Positions 1-5,959 of a stretch of DNA of 7,369 bases are shown here, one piece after another (position 1 is the stretch's first letter; each line of letters opens with the position of its first letter). The translations under genes and the position numbers were made by a program. Source of the stretch: Pseudomonadota bacterium. Lineage in GTDB: Bacteria > Myxococcota_A > Bradymonadia > UBA4248. The DNA is taken from NCBI GenBank assembly GCA_009786045.1, contig WQTY01000101.1, positions 1-7,369 on the forward strand, in the 5' to 3' direction. A model generated the notes under the pieces. The model had not been told where the DNA came from. It saw nothing but the letters and a program-made list of their open reading frames with translations, and ran no database searches.

Positions 1-45
1 ATTCTAAAGCCAGGCAGCTGTCCCACCCCCCCGCCGATATATGCC

Positions 46-999
46 CTAGAACGTCAATGTCACACCTGCCGTAGCGCCACCGTCGTGGAAAACGACACTC
101 GGCACGATAGGCCGAGTCCCAACAATGGTATCGCCGCCGCTGTTCTGGACGGTATCCACCACCATGAGAACTATCCCGAGGACGGTGGCACCCACGCCTA
201 TGCCCGCCAATGCCCAGCCCGCCCTGTACATGCCATCATTCCTTTTGTAATCATCCTCTCCCCAAGCATCCACCCAATCCCACTCATAAGCGTTACCCAA
301 CAGAATGCCGCCTGTCAGCGCCGATGCAACACCCACGCCTGCGATGCCCACACCGACCCAAAGCATCGTCCGCTCGCTGAGCGGCGGACCGGGCATTGCA
401 ATGACCTGCGGCGCCCTGTTTCCGCTGCTGCCTTCGTGAATCGAGACCTCCAGTTCGAGGGTTTTGCCGCTGGTCACGCTGGCCATTCGATTGACAAACC
501 TGCCCGATGACGTCGCAATGACGAGATTTCGCTCACCCGCGGCCACAGTGTGTGTGCCATCGCATTTAACGGGCGGGGCATTGTCGATGCTGACGGTGGC
601 ATTGGCCGGCCTGCAGCGCAAAACGAGGGTGCCATAACATGTCCGTTCGAGCTCTGAAACAAAGCTTCGGACATCCTTGGCATCGGGGACAGATCTTACG
701 AGGGACTGGTACTCATAATAATGCGCGAGTGCCTGCGTGCAATTGCCATAAAGATGGTAGCTGCGGGCAATGTTGTAGGTCACATCGGGGATGGGATTGA
801 TGCGTTTGGCCCCGATAAAAACCTCAATGGCTTTGAGGTAGTTTGCGCTGTCAGACTTCCCCTCGTTAAAGAGCCGGATGCCTTCCATCATGTGCCGGCT
901 GAATTCGTCATTCTGAGCCGTCGCGGTTGAGGGAGAAAACGCTGCAAATACCCAGGCGGCACAAAGAAGTGTCACAACACGATTACGCAGAAAATTCAT
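46..999 (-). CDS. Secreted TPR/PEGA-like envelope protein, copy B
   Basis: 317 aa. The N-terminus is a Sec signal peptide: basic start (R5, R7), hydrophobic core and an AxA site giving cleavage after about A28. Residues ~33-118 are a helical TPR-like region that includes the segment INPIPDVTYNIARSYHLYG (67-85). Residues ~123-188 form a beta-rich PEGA-like domain (TVSIDN at 135-140). Two glycine-rich hydrophobic helices follow (~212-235 and ~260-281), and the chain ends in a strand GGATAGVTLTF with a terminal Phe. Cysteines 87, 121, 129 and 146 are shared with copy A, suggesting disulfides outside the cytoplasm. Similar layouts are common in Myxococcota proteins of unknown function; a structural envelope role is inferred. 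The start has a good Shine-Dalgarno (AAGGAG, 1005-1010). The gene lies 124 bp after copy A and may be co-transcribed or have its own promoter. The existence of the gene is very secure; its function is unknown. Confidence 0.9.
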   Translation of the reverse strand: MNFLRNRVVTLLCAAWVFAAFSPSTATAQNDEFSRHMMEGIRLFNEGKSDSANYLKAIEVFIGAKRINPIPDVTYNIARSYHLYGNCTQALAHYYEYQSLVRSVPDAKDVRSFVSELERTCYGTLVLRCRPANATVSIDNAPPVKCDGTHTVAAGERNLVIATSSGRFVNRMASVTSGKTLELEVSIHEGSSGNRAPQVIAMPGPPLSERTMLWVGVGIAGVGVASALTGGILLGNAYEWDWVDAWGEDDYKRNDGMYRAGWALAGIGVGATVLGIVLMVVDTVQNSGGDTIVGTRPIVPSVVFHDGGATAGVTLTF

Positions 1000-1063
1000 C
1001 GGTTCTCCTTAAGATTCTCCACCATGCCATCAAAACCGGTCGCGATTTTCTGAGGGCAAGTTT
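1000..1063 (-). pseudogene. Decayed copy of the 3' end of the nucleotidase gene
   Basis: On the minus strand this spacer aligns with the last part of the phosphoesterase gene plus its junction with TPR/PEGA copy A. Positions 1000-1046 match 2084-2131: a shared ATCGCG, CC and GATGG pattern, then the identical GGAGAACCG before both ATGs. Positions 1048-1063 match 2168-2184 (TTCTGAG-GGCAAGTTT against TTCTGAGAAGCAAGTTT on the plus strand). About 36 bp (roughly 2132-2167) are absent here, which keeps the old frame: the remnant would read KTCPQKIATGFDGMVE, against ETCFSEA...RIAACSDGYMD in the parent. The parental stop codon is not conserved. It is a footprint of tandem duplication and probably codes for nothing now. 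Confidence 0.75.
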
Positions 1064-1075
1064 TATTCCATACCC

Positions 1076-1097
1076 GTGTGCCGCTTAAGGTGCACAC
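1076..1097 (-). other. Small inverted repeat between the two TPR/PEGA genes
   Basis: GTGTGC (1076-1081) and GCACAC (1092-1097) form a perfect 6-bp stem around a 10-nt loop, 27 bp past the stop of copy A. No T-run follows on the minus strand, so it is at best a weak terminator or an RNA-processing or stabilising hairpin in the copy A-copy B transcript. It lies just outside the nucleotidase remnant, close to the inferred duplication junction. Confidence 0.35.
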
Positions 1098-1123
1098 ACA
1101 GAAACACCATGCAGAACCATGTT

Positions 1124-2083
1124 CTAAAACGTCATGGTCACGCCTGCCGCTGCCCCGCCTTCGTAAAAAACGACATTTGGCATAATGGTCTTCGTCTGCG
1201 CCATGCCGTCGCTGTGTTTGACGGCGTCGACAATCATGAGCACAATGCCGGCGACGCTGAGCCCAACGCCAACGCCCGTCACGGCCCAGCCAGCCTTGGT
1301 CATGGTGTCGTCGTCTCTCCCGTACCAATCGCAACCGTCCCAAGAAGAGTCTTTACACTTGTAAGCCTTATCGAGCAAAACGGCGCCTGTAATCGTTGCA
1401 ATCGCCCCCCCGCCCGCAAGGCCAACGCCTGTCCAAAAAAGCTTCATGTCGCCAAGTGACGAACCGGCCATGACGATGACATCAGAGCTGGCTTCTTTCG
1501 GTTCATCGACCGTGATCTCAAGATCGAGAATCCTGTCTCCGGTAATGTTGACGGTTCGCGTGGCGGGTTTCCCCCCTCTGGGAGATTCGACTTTAAGCTG
1601 GCGCTGACCCAGGCGAACCATATGCTCAGCATTGCAGTGAACAGGCGAAGCACCGTCGATGCTGACGGTGGCATCCATGGGGCTGCAATACAGGTAAAGG
1701 GGAACGAGAAACTGCTCACACTCCAGTTGAAGGGCTGAGATAAAGCCTCGAACATCCTTGGCATCCCCGCCCGTGCCTGCAACGGATTGATACTCGCGAT
1801 ATTGGGCGAGGGCCTCCGTGCAATTGCCATAGAGATGGTGGCTTCGGGCGATATTGTAGGTAATATCGGGAATGGGATTGATCCGCTTCGCATTCATGAA
1901 AGCCTCAATCGCCTTTAAGTAGTTCTGGCTGTTAGATTTCCCTTCATTAAAGAATCGCATGCCCTCAAGCATATGGGCACTGAATGCGTCCTGCTGGGCC
2001 TCGCCGGGTGAGGGTGAAAACATGGCAAGTGTGCAGGCGGAACAAAGAAGAGTCACAATAATACGGTGGCGCAGCAAATTCAT
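1124..2083 (-). CDS. Secreted TPR/PEGA-like envelope protein, copy A
   Basis: 319 aa, paralogous to the next gene downstream along its whole length. The TPR-like core is nearly the same (NYLKAIEAFMNAKRINPIPD at 54-73, then TYNIARSHHLYGNC to C88), and the glycine-rich helices and the ending GGAAAGVTMTF are conserved. Signal peptide 1-29 with cleavage around GEA|QQ; TPR-like region ~34-120; PEGA-like domain ~127-192; hydrophobic helices ~214-237 and ~263-285. Cysteines 88, 122, 133 and 150 match those of the paralogue. Two extra cysteines (243, 251) lie in the linker between the helices and are absent from copy B. The ATG follows GGGAGA (2088-2093) and lies 15 bp after the nucleotidase stop, which implies one transcript and perhaps coupled translation. 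The protein is exported; its function is unknown. The terminal Phe recalls outer-membrane C-terminal signals, but two alpha-helical segments argue for an alpha-helical membrane anchor. Confidence 0.92.
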   Translation of the reverse strand: MNLLRHRIIVTLLCSACTLAMFSPSPGEAQQDAFSAHMLEGMRFFNEGKSNSQNYLKAIEAFMNAKRINPIPDITYNIARSHHLYGNCTEALAQYREYQSVAGTGGDAKDVRGFISALQLECEQFLVPLYLYCSPMDATVSIDGASPVHCNAEHMVRLGQRQLKVESPRGGKPATRTVNITGDRILDLEITVDEPKEASSDVIVMAGSSLGDMKLFWTGVGLAGGGAIATITGAVLLDKAYKCKDSSWDGCDWYGRDDDTMTKAGWAVTGVGVGLSVAGIVLMIVDAVKHSDGMAQTKTIMPNVVFYEGGAAAGVTMTF

Positions 2084-2098
2084 CGGTTCTCCCTGAGA

Positions 2099-3889
2099 CT
2101 AGTCCATATAACCATCGGAGCAGGCCGCGATGCGAAGCCTTGGCCTGTCCTGATCGACAAGGCCAGCTTCTGAGAAGCAAGTTTCGTGCCCTTTAATATA
2201 ATCCTCGATAAGCGACTTGATGATCGGCCCTGTATGGAGGATCTTTGTCTGATCAAAGAGCCCTTTGAGCGAGTCGCCGCCATAATACATGAAATCACTG
2301 AGGCCGATTTGATAAGTTTTGTCAGCCTGGAGGGGTTCGCCGCGAACAGTGACATTTTTGCAGAGACAATTGTTCTCCCAGGCTTCGATTTGCCCGTCGC
2401 CATTGAGATCCTCTGGCCGAATGCAGCCTTGTTCATACTGATAGGTTAAGCCTGCAACCTGAATGACCCCATGCCGTGACGTCGAGCTGATTTTGAGCAC
2501 CTGAGACAAATCCCTTCCGGTGATTTCGATAAGGAGGAATCGGTTGTCAAACGGCATGAGGCTGTTCATATTTTCACGGTAGATGGAACCAGCAGGCAGG
2601 TCGGCGCGCAAGCCGCCCGAGTTCTGCATGACAGCATCGGCCTGGGGGGAATAAGCCATCATGGCGTTGGTCACCAGATTCCCAATCGGACACTCGCCTC
2701 TTCGTGATCGGCGCAGTGCAGTTTCGGCGCAGCCCATCACATCACATCGGCCATTCGTCATGCGTGCCTCGAAACGGGCAATGAAGTCGATGGCGCGCCT
2801 GTCCGGCGTCAGGGTGAGATCGCCTGCCTGCACGGTTTCGATATGGCGAGGCTCCTCGCCACAGCCGAGGCTGCGCATGCGATGCCGGAGCGTGTGTTTT
2901 CGAACAGAGTCCCTTTCGATTTGAAGGCCTTTGGCCCCGAGCTTTGGCTGTAACGTAAGCGTGGTCAGAACGCGTCCGCCCGAATTATCCTCAGACAAGA
3001 GGGTCTCGCCATCCCACACCAAAAAGCTGGCATGCTCATGCCCGGAAACGATCAGCCCAATGTGCTGACGGATCTCTTCAGGCAGCGCCATGATGTCACC
3101 AAGCTCGCCACTGAACATCTCAGACCCGGACTCGTCATACTTGGGCACTCCGGTCAGATGCGCCAGAACGACGATGAAATCCGGCTCTTCTGCGAGAATT
3201 TGCGGCATGATGCGCTGGAGTGTCCCGGCAGGTGACTCAAACCTCAACCCTTCGACATTTTCCGCCAGGGTCGCAACCGGGGTTTCCTGCGTCGTTAAAC
3301 CTGTTACGGCAATGCGATAGGGCCCTTTGGAGATGATCACATAGGCATGCAGATTTTCGGGAGGCCAGGCAACGTCCTGGCTGGCAGCGACGATATTGGC
3401 GCTCACCCACGAAAACGTGCTGGCCTGAATCGCTTCGAAAAGGGCACCCCGCGGATCATCCGTCATCTGACTCCCCGGGCCATAGTCGAATTCATGATTG
3501 CCAATGACGGCCGCATCCAGTCTGAGCGCATTCATGATTTCGATGTTGCCCATGCCCCTGGATGCGTTGATGGGCATAGCCCCCTGGAACATATCGCCCG
3601 CATCCAGGAGAAGAGACAGCCCCGGGCCGCGCAAAGCCTCGACCGCTGCCATGAAGACAGGCAGCCCGCCAAGCGCCCACTCGTCGTTATCCACCTCGTC
3701 AATCTCGTAGAGGGAAGCATGAAAGTCGTTCCAAAAGACGAGCCTGACCTCCGGCCCGGCCAATTCGCGGGATTGCGCCTCTACTGTCGCGGCCTCACCT
3801 GCGGTCTGATTTTGTGGCGTGCCAACACATGCGTAAGACATGGCACCAACACAAACCATAGAGGTGACAAGCGTCAGAGGAAATTTCAT
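2099..3889 (-). CDS. 5'-nucleotidase / UshA-type metallophosphoesterase, probable lipoprotein
   Basis: 596 aa, close to UshA-family length. The N-terminal calcineurin-like metallophosphatase domain has the full motif set: NDFH (54-57), DAGD (96-99), GNHEFD (130-135, with the catalytic pair H132/D135), AH (H244) and GHEH (283-286, with H286 where E. coli UshA has Gln). The C-terminal 5'-nucleotidase domain (~355-555) shows CPIGNLV (400-406), NSGGLR (423-428), MPFDN (445-449) and FMYYGGD (533-539), the substrate-binding region of the family. The N-terminus is a signal peptide ending SYA|C21, a usable but non-ideal lipobox. It therefore probably acts in the periplasm or on the outer membrane, hydrolysing nucleotides or related phosphoesters; the exact substrate cannot be read from sequence. 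An EF-hand loop DLNGDGQIEAWE (494-505) sits between C489 and C508/C510. The start is fixed by AAGGAGG (3895-3901). It heads the cluster with the TPR/PEGA genes. Confidence 0.92.
   Translation of the reverse strand: MKFPLTLVTSMVCVGAMSYACVGTPQNQTAGEAATVEAQSRELAGPEVRLVFWNDFHASLYEIDEVDNDEWALGGLPVFMAAVEALRGPGLSLLLDAGDMFQGAMPINASRGMGNIEIMNALRLDAAVIGNHEFDYGPGSQMTDDPRGALFEAIQASTFSWVSANIVAASQDVAWPPENLHAYVIISKGPYRIAVTGLTTQETPVATLAENVEGLRFESPAGTLQRIMPQILAEEPDFIVVLAHLTGVPKYDESGSEMFSGELGDIMALPEEIRQHIGLIVSGHEHASFLVWDGETLLSEDNSGGRVLTTLTLQPKLGAKGLQIERDSVRKHTLRHRMRSLGCGEEPRHIETVQAGDLTLTPDRRAIDFIARFEARMTNGRCDVMGCAETALRRSRRGECPIGNLVTNAMMAYSPQADAVMQNSGGLRADLPAGSIYRENMNSLMPFDNRFLLIEITGRDLSQVLKISSTSRHGVIQVAGLTYQYEQGCIRPEDLNGDGQIEAWENNCLCKNVTVRGEPLQADKTYQIGLSDFMYYGGDSLKGLFDQTKILHTGPIIKSLIEDYIKGHETCFSEAGLVDQDRPRLRIAACSDGYMD
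2384..2419 (-). other. EF-hand calcium loop inside the nucleotidase gene
   Basis: Codons 494-505 encode DLNGDGQIEAWE. This fits the canonical 12-residue EF-hand pattern exactly: D at 1, N at 3, D at 5, G at 6, I at 8 and E at 12. It lies between GLTYQYEQGC and the CLCKNVTVRGEPL strand of the 5'-nucleotidase domain, where family members usually have a short hairpin. Calcium binding is inferred from the motif; a single EF-hand loop resembles dockerin or thrombospondin-type loops of secreted proteins. Confidence 0.7.
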
Positions 3890-3894
3890 GTATG

Positions 3895-3901
3895 CCTCCT
3901 T
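3895..3901 (-). promoter_or_regulatory. Strong ribosome binding site of the nucleotidase gene
   Basis: Minus-strand AAGGAGG, 5 nt before the ATG at 3889. It is a near-perfect anti-16S match and fixes the start in front of the signal peptide. Confidence 0.8.
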
Positions 3902-3978
3902 GCAGCAGAATCAACAGAACGCAAGCTGGAACAACGCAGCAATGCAACCCATAAAACGAGCACCACACTGGGAAATGA

Positions 3979-4007
3979 ATTATCTTCGAAGGGATGAATG
4001 AAGTCTA
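3979..4007 (-). promoter_or_regulatory. Candidate sigma70 promoter of the nucleotidase-TPR/PEGA cluster
   Basis: On the minus strand, TAGACT (4007-4002; 4 of 6 to TTGACA) and GATAAT (3984-3979; 5 of 6 to TATAAT) are 17 bp apart. Transcription would start near 3972, giving a leader of about 80 nt before the ATG. The palindrome TTCGAA (3985-3990) touches the -10 box and recurs at 4045-4050. Found by consensus matching only. Confidence 0.45.
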
Positions 4008-4039
4008 TGGGTAATAGCACCACCCCTCACGAAAAAGAC

Positions 4040-4065
4040 GGGCTTTCGAAAACATGAAGCAGCCC
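4040..4065. other. Inverted repeat just upstream of the metK -35 box
   Basis: GGGCT (4040-4044) pairs with AGCCC (4061-4065), and an inner TTC/GAA pairing encloses TTCGAA-rich sequence. It ends 2 bp before the metK -35 hexamer and also lies upstream of the opposite-strand promoter, so it could be an operator for either. It has no T-run on the plus strand and is short enough to be chance. Confidence 0.25.
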
Positions 4066-4067
4066 TC

Positions 4068-4096
4068 TTGACAAAGGAATATCGTGCGTTTAGAGG
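4068..4096 (+). promoter_or_regulatory. metK: Candidate sigma70 promoter of metK
   Basis: A perfect TTGACA -35 box (4068-4073) lies 17 bp before TAGAGG (4091-4096), which matches TATAAT at only 3 of 6 positions. Transcription would start near 4103, giving a leader of about 93 nt. The -35 is strong evidence; the -10 assignment is weak and TTTAGA (4089-4094, 15-bp spacer) is an alternative. Confidence 0.45.
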
Positions 4097-4125
4097 AGAC
4101 CGTTTCCTGGAATCCCGGGAAGCAC
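4084..4125 (+). promoter_or_regulatory. metK leader hairpin
   Basis: TTCCTGG (4104-4110) and CCGGGAA (4115-4121) form a 7-bp stem (one G-U) with the tetraloop AATC. GTGC (4084-4087) and GCAC (4122-4125) could close an outer helix if the transcript starts further upstream. The hairpin would lie at the extreme 5' end of the mRNA for the promoter proposed here. Regulation of metK by an RNA leader is common across bacteria, but I see no consensus of SAM-I, SAM-II or SAM/SAH riboswitches. It may serve only mRNA stability. The rest of the 306-bp intergenic region holds the two promoters, the GGGCT/AGCCC repeat and the metK RBS. Confidence 0.3.
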
Positions 4126-4180
4126 TGTAAATTTTCATACTTCGACCAACGCTTCCTAACCGAATTCAGGTATTCATAAC

Positions 4181-4186
4181 GAGGTG
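4181..4186 (+). promoter_or_regulatory. metK: metK ribosome binding site that decides the start
   Basis: GAGGTG lies 9 nt before the ATG at 4196. The in-frame GTG at 4184 is part of this Shine-Dalgarno sequence, so it is not the start, and the ATG beginning [20 protein letters not shown] fits the family N-terminus. Confidence 0.75.
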
Positions 4187-4195
4187 TATGCAGAA

Positions 4196-5359
4196 ATGAG
4201 CAAACGAGAGTTCCATTTTACGAGTGAGTCCGTCACCGAAGGCCATCCCGACAAGATCGCAGATCAAATCAGTGATGCCATCCTGGATGCCATCATTGCA
4301 CAAGACAAATCCTGTCACGTGGCTTGCGAGTCACTCTTAAAAACTGGCATGGTCGTTGTTGCCGGCGAAATCACGACATCTGCCTGGGTGAATATCCCCG
4401 AGATTGCACGTGAAACGATTAAGAAAATCGGCTACAATAGTTCCCTCAAGGGTTTTGACTATGAGACATGCGGCGTGATGGTTGCCGTCGAGTCCCAGAG
4501 TCCCGATATTTGCCAGGGTGTGGATCCGGCAAAGGGCATCGTGGCAGAGCAGGGGGCAGGCGATCAGGGCCTGATGTTTGGCTATGCCTGCGACGAAACC
4601 CCCGAACTCATGCCCGCCCCCATCATGTTCGCACACTCGCTGACACGCAAACTGGCGGAAATTCGCAACACTGAGGCGGTGGACTTTCTCCGCCCGGATG
4701 GCAAAAGCCAGGTGACGGTCCGCTATGTCGACAACCAGCTGACAGGCATTGATGCTGTCGTTGTGTCGACGCAGCACAGTCCCGAAATTTCGCAAAAGGA
4801 TCTGCACGAAGCCATCATGGAGCTCGTCATAAAGCCCAGCCTGCCTTCACACCTCCTTTCGAAAGAAACCAAATTTCACATCAATCCAACGGGCCGCTTC
4901 GTCATTGGCGGGCCTCAGGGAGATTGTGGCCTGACGGGCCGAAAAATCATCGTGGACACCTATGGCGGCACGGGCCGGCATGGCGGCGGCGCATTCTCAG
5001 GCAAGGATCCCTCAAAGGTTGATCGTTCTGCCTGTTACATGGCCCGCTATATTGCCAAGAATATTGTCGCAGCAGGGCTTGCCAGGCGGTGCGAGGTTCA
5101 GCTGGCGTATGCCATTGGCGTCGCAGAGCCGGTCTCGATTCTGGTCAACACCTTCGGCACAGCAACGATCGATGAAGCGATCATCGAGCAGCGCGTTCGC
5201 CGGGACTTCCAGCTCAAGCCTGCGGGCATCATTGCTTCGCTCGACCTGCTTCGTCCGATCTACCTGCCCACCGCGAGTTATGGCCATTTCGGGCGCACAC
5301 CCGAGAACGGCTTCTTCACATGGGAAAAAACGGACAAGGCGGACTCGCTGAAGCAGTAG
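4196..5359 (+). CDS. metK: S-adenosylmethionine synthetase (methionine adenosyltransferase)
   Basis: 387 aa, the usual length for bacterial MetK. It makes S-adenosylmethionine from methionine and ATP in the cytoplasm, releasing phosphate and pyrophosphate. Motifs in order: [10 protein letters not shown] (11-20; ATP-site H17 and D19), GAGDQG (120-125, signature 1, D123), DGKSQV with K170, GRK (R249, K250) and [16 protein letters not shown] (263-278, signature 2, with K270, K274 and D276). All expected catalytic residues are present, so the enzyme should be active. It runs divergently from the nucleotidase gene behind a 306-bp intergenic region with a TTGACA promoter and a leader hairpin. It ends 19 bp before a strong GC hairpin and so is probably monocistronic. 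SAM serves methylation and polyamine synthesis; nothing links it functionally to its neighbours. An in-frame GTG at 4184 is the only rival start. Confidence 0.98.
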   Translation: MSKREFHFTSESVTEGHPDKIADQISDAILDAIIAQDKSCHVACESLLKTGMVVVAGEITTSAWVNIPEIARETIKKIGYNSSLKGFDYETCGVMVAVESQSPDICQGVDPAKGIVAEQGAGDQGLMFGYACDETPELMPAPIMFAHSLTRKLAEIRNTEAVDFLRPDGKSQVTVRYVDNQLTGIDAVVVSTQHSPEISQKDLHEAIMELVIKPSLPSHLLSKETKFHINPTGRFVIGGPQGDCGLTGRKIIVDTYGGTGRHGGGAFSGKDPSKVDRSACYMARYIAKNIVAAGLARRCEVQLAYAIGVAEPVSILVNTFGTATIDEAIIEQRVRRDFQLKPAGIIASLDLLRPIYLPTASYGHFGRTPENGFFTWEKTDKADSLKQ

Positions 5360-5378
5360 GCCAATCTCACAATGAACA

Positions 5379-5396
5379 AGCCCCCGTTCGGGGGCT
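5379..5396 (+). terminator. GC-rich hairpin after metK
   Basis: AGCCCCC (5379-5385) and GGGGGCT (5390-5396) form a perfect 7-bp stem with the loop GTTC, 19 bp after the metK stop. No T-run follows, so it is not a classical intrinsic terminator. It may terminate without a U-tract or simply protect the metK 3' end, with some read-through into the membrane-protein gene 39 bp on. Confidence 0.55.
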
Positions 5397-5434
5397 GAAC
5401 TGTCCCACTCTCTGCCTGTGGCATGGGATTTTGC

Positions 5435-5959
5435 ATGCAGACACTCCCTCCCAAAACGGTGCTTGAGCGCAAAGATCTTTCGGTGTTCCGTTATGATCTC
5501 AACGTGCGTGCCATAAGGCTGTTTGAGGTGGGAGCGCTTTTTTTGCTGGGTCTGGGGGCACTTGTATACCCGCTGACACACTTTGAACCACGGCAATGGC
5601 TCGTGGCCCCCGTTGTCCTGGGTGTGCTCGGGATTGCGGTGTTTTGTGTCAGCCTGTACTGGCGAGCCTTCGCCAAACACGCTTTTGTCGCCTTTGATCG
5701 TGAACACCTCTATGTGGCTGTCAATGCGCGCAGAGTCAATGCGATGGCATGGCGCGACTTTGATCTCGACAACTCGGGGCTTAAGGCGCCCGATGCAGAA
5801 GGCATTCTGACCCTGACTTTCGGCAGGCAACGCATCAAGCTCTACCTTGTATGCGGATTTGTCCATATACCTCAGTTCCAGACTATCCTCGGCACGCTTC
5901 TGTCCCACATCCGTGACAATCTCAAATCAAACGGAAGGACTGATGGCTCGGAATTCTGA
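5435..5959 (+). CDS. Two-TM membrane protein of unknown function, coupled to rnhB
   Basis: 174 aa from the ATG at 5435, which has GGGA 6 nt upstream (5425-5428). An ATG at 5423 would add MGFC but has no visible Shine-Dalgarno. I do not recognise a named family. After a ~24-residue polar head there are two hydrophobic helices (roughly residues 25-47 and 55-75). A soluble tail of about 95 residues follows, rich in alternating beta-like stretches (HAFVAFDREHLYVAV, ILTLTFGRQRIKLYLV) and ending in an amphipathic helix (FQTILGTLLSHIRDNL). A TM hairpin plus small beta domain and final helix recalls bacterial PH-like membrane proteins; this is a fold guess only. The stop overlaps the rnhB start by 17 bp, so the two are almost certainly co-transcribed. 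No catalytic motif is visible. Confidence 0.85.
   Translation: MQTLPPKTVLERKDLSVFRYDLNVRAIRLFEVGALFLLGLGALVYPLTHFEPRQWLVAPVVLGVLGIAVFCVSLYWRAFAKHAFVAFDREHLYVAVNARRVNAMAWRDFDLDNSGLKAPDAEGILTLTFGRQRIKLYLVCGFVHIPQFQTILGTLLSHIRDNLKSNGRTDGSEF
5933..5939 (+). promoter_or_regulatory. rnhB: rnhB ribosome binding site within the upstream gene
   Basis: GGAAGGA, 3-4 nt before the ATG at 5943. The spacing is a little short, but it is the only purine-rich site near the homology-supported start. Its location inside the upstream coding region favours translational coupling. Confidence 0.6.

Noticed and set aside
85..510. Plus-strand open frame of 141 codons over the copy B gene
   Set aside because: It lies antisense to a well-supported coding gene and has low-complexity, shadow-like composition, no RBS and no family motif.
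996..1343. Minus-strand frame reading through the nucleotidase remnant
   Set aside because: Most of it is a shadow of TPR/PEGA copy A in another frame. Only the last ~20 codons derive from a real gene, as a remnant.
3347..3997. Plus-strand open frame of 216 codons opposite the nucleotidase start
   Set aside because: It is antisense to a gene with full catalytic motifs, reads as His/Arg-rich shadow sequence and runs through the proposed promoter region.
4081..4195. SAM-I, SAM-II or SAM/SAH riboswitch upstream of metK
   Set aside because: None of the conserved sequence blocks I know from these classes is visible, so only a generic leader hairpin is reported.
5012..5908. Minus-strand open frame of 298 codons across metK and the membrane-protein gene
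   Set aside because: It is antisense to two supported genes and the intervening hairpin, with no recognisable domain.
5847..5942. Longer N-terminus for rnhB
   Set aside because: The extra 32 codons overlap the upstream gene, have no RBS and lie before the start with GGAAGGA.
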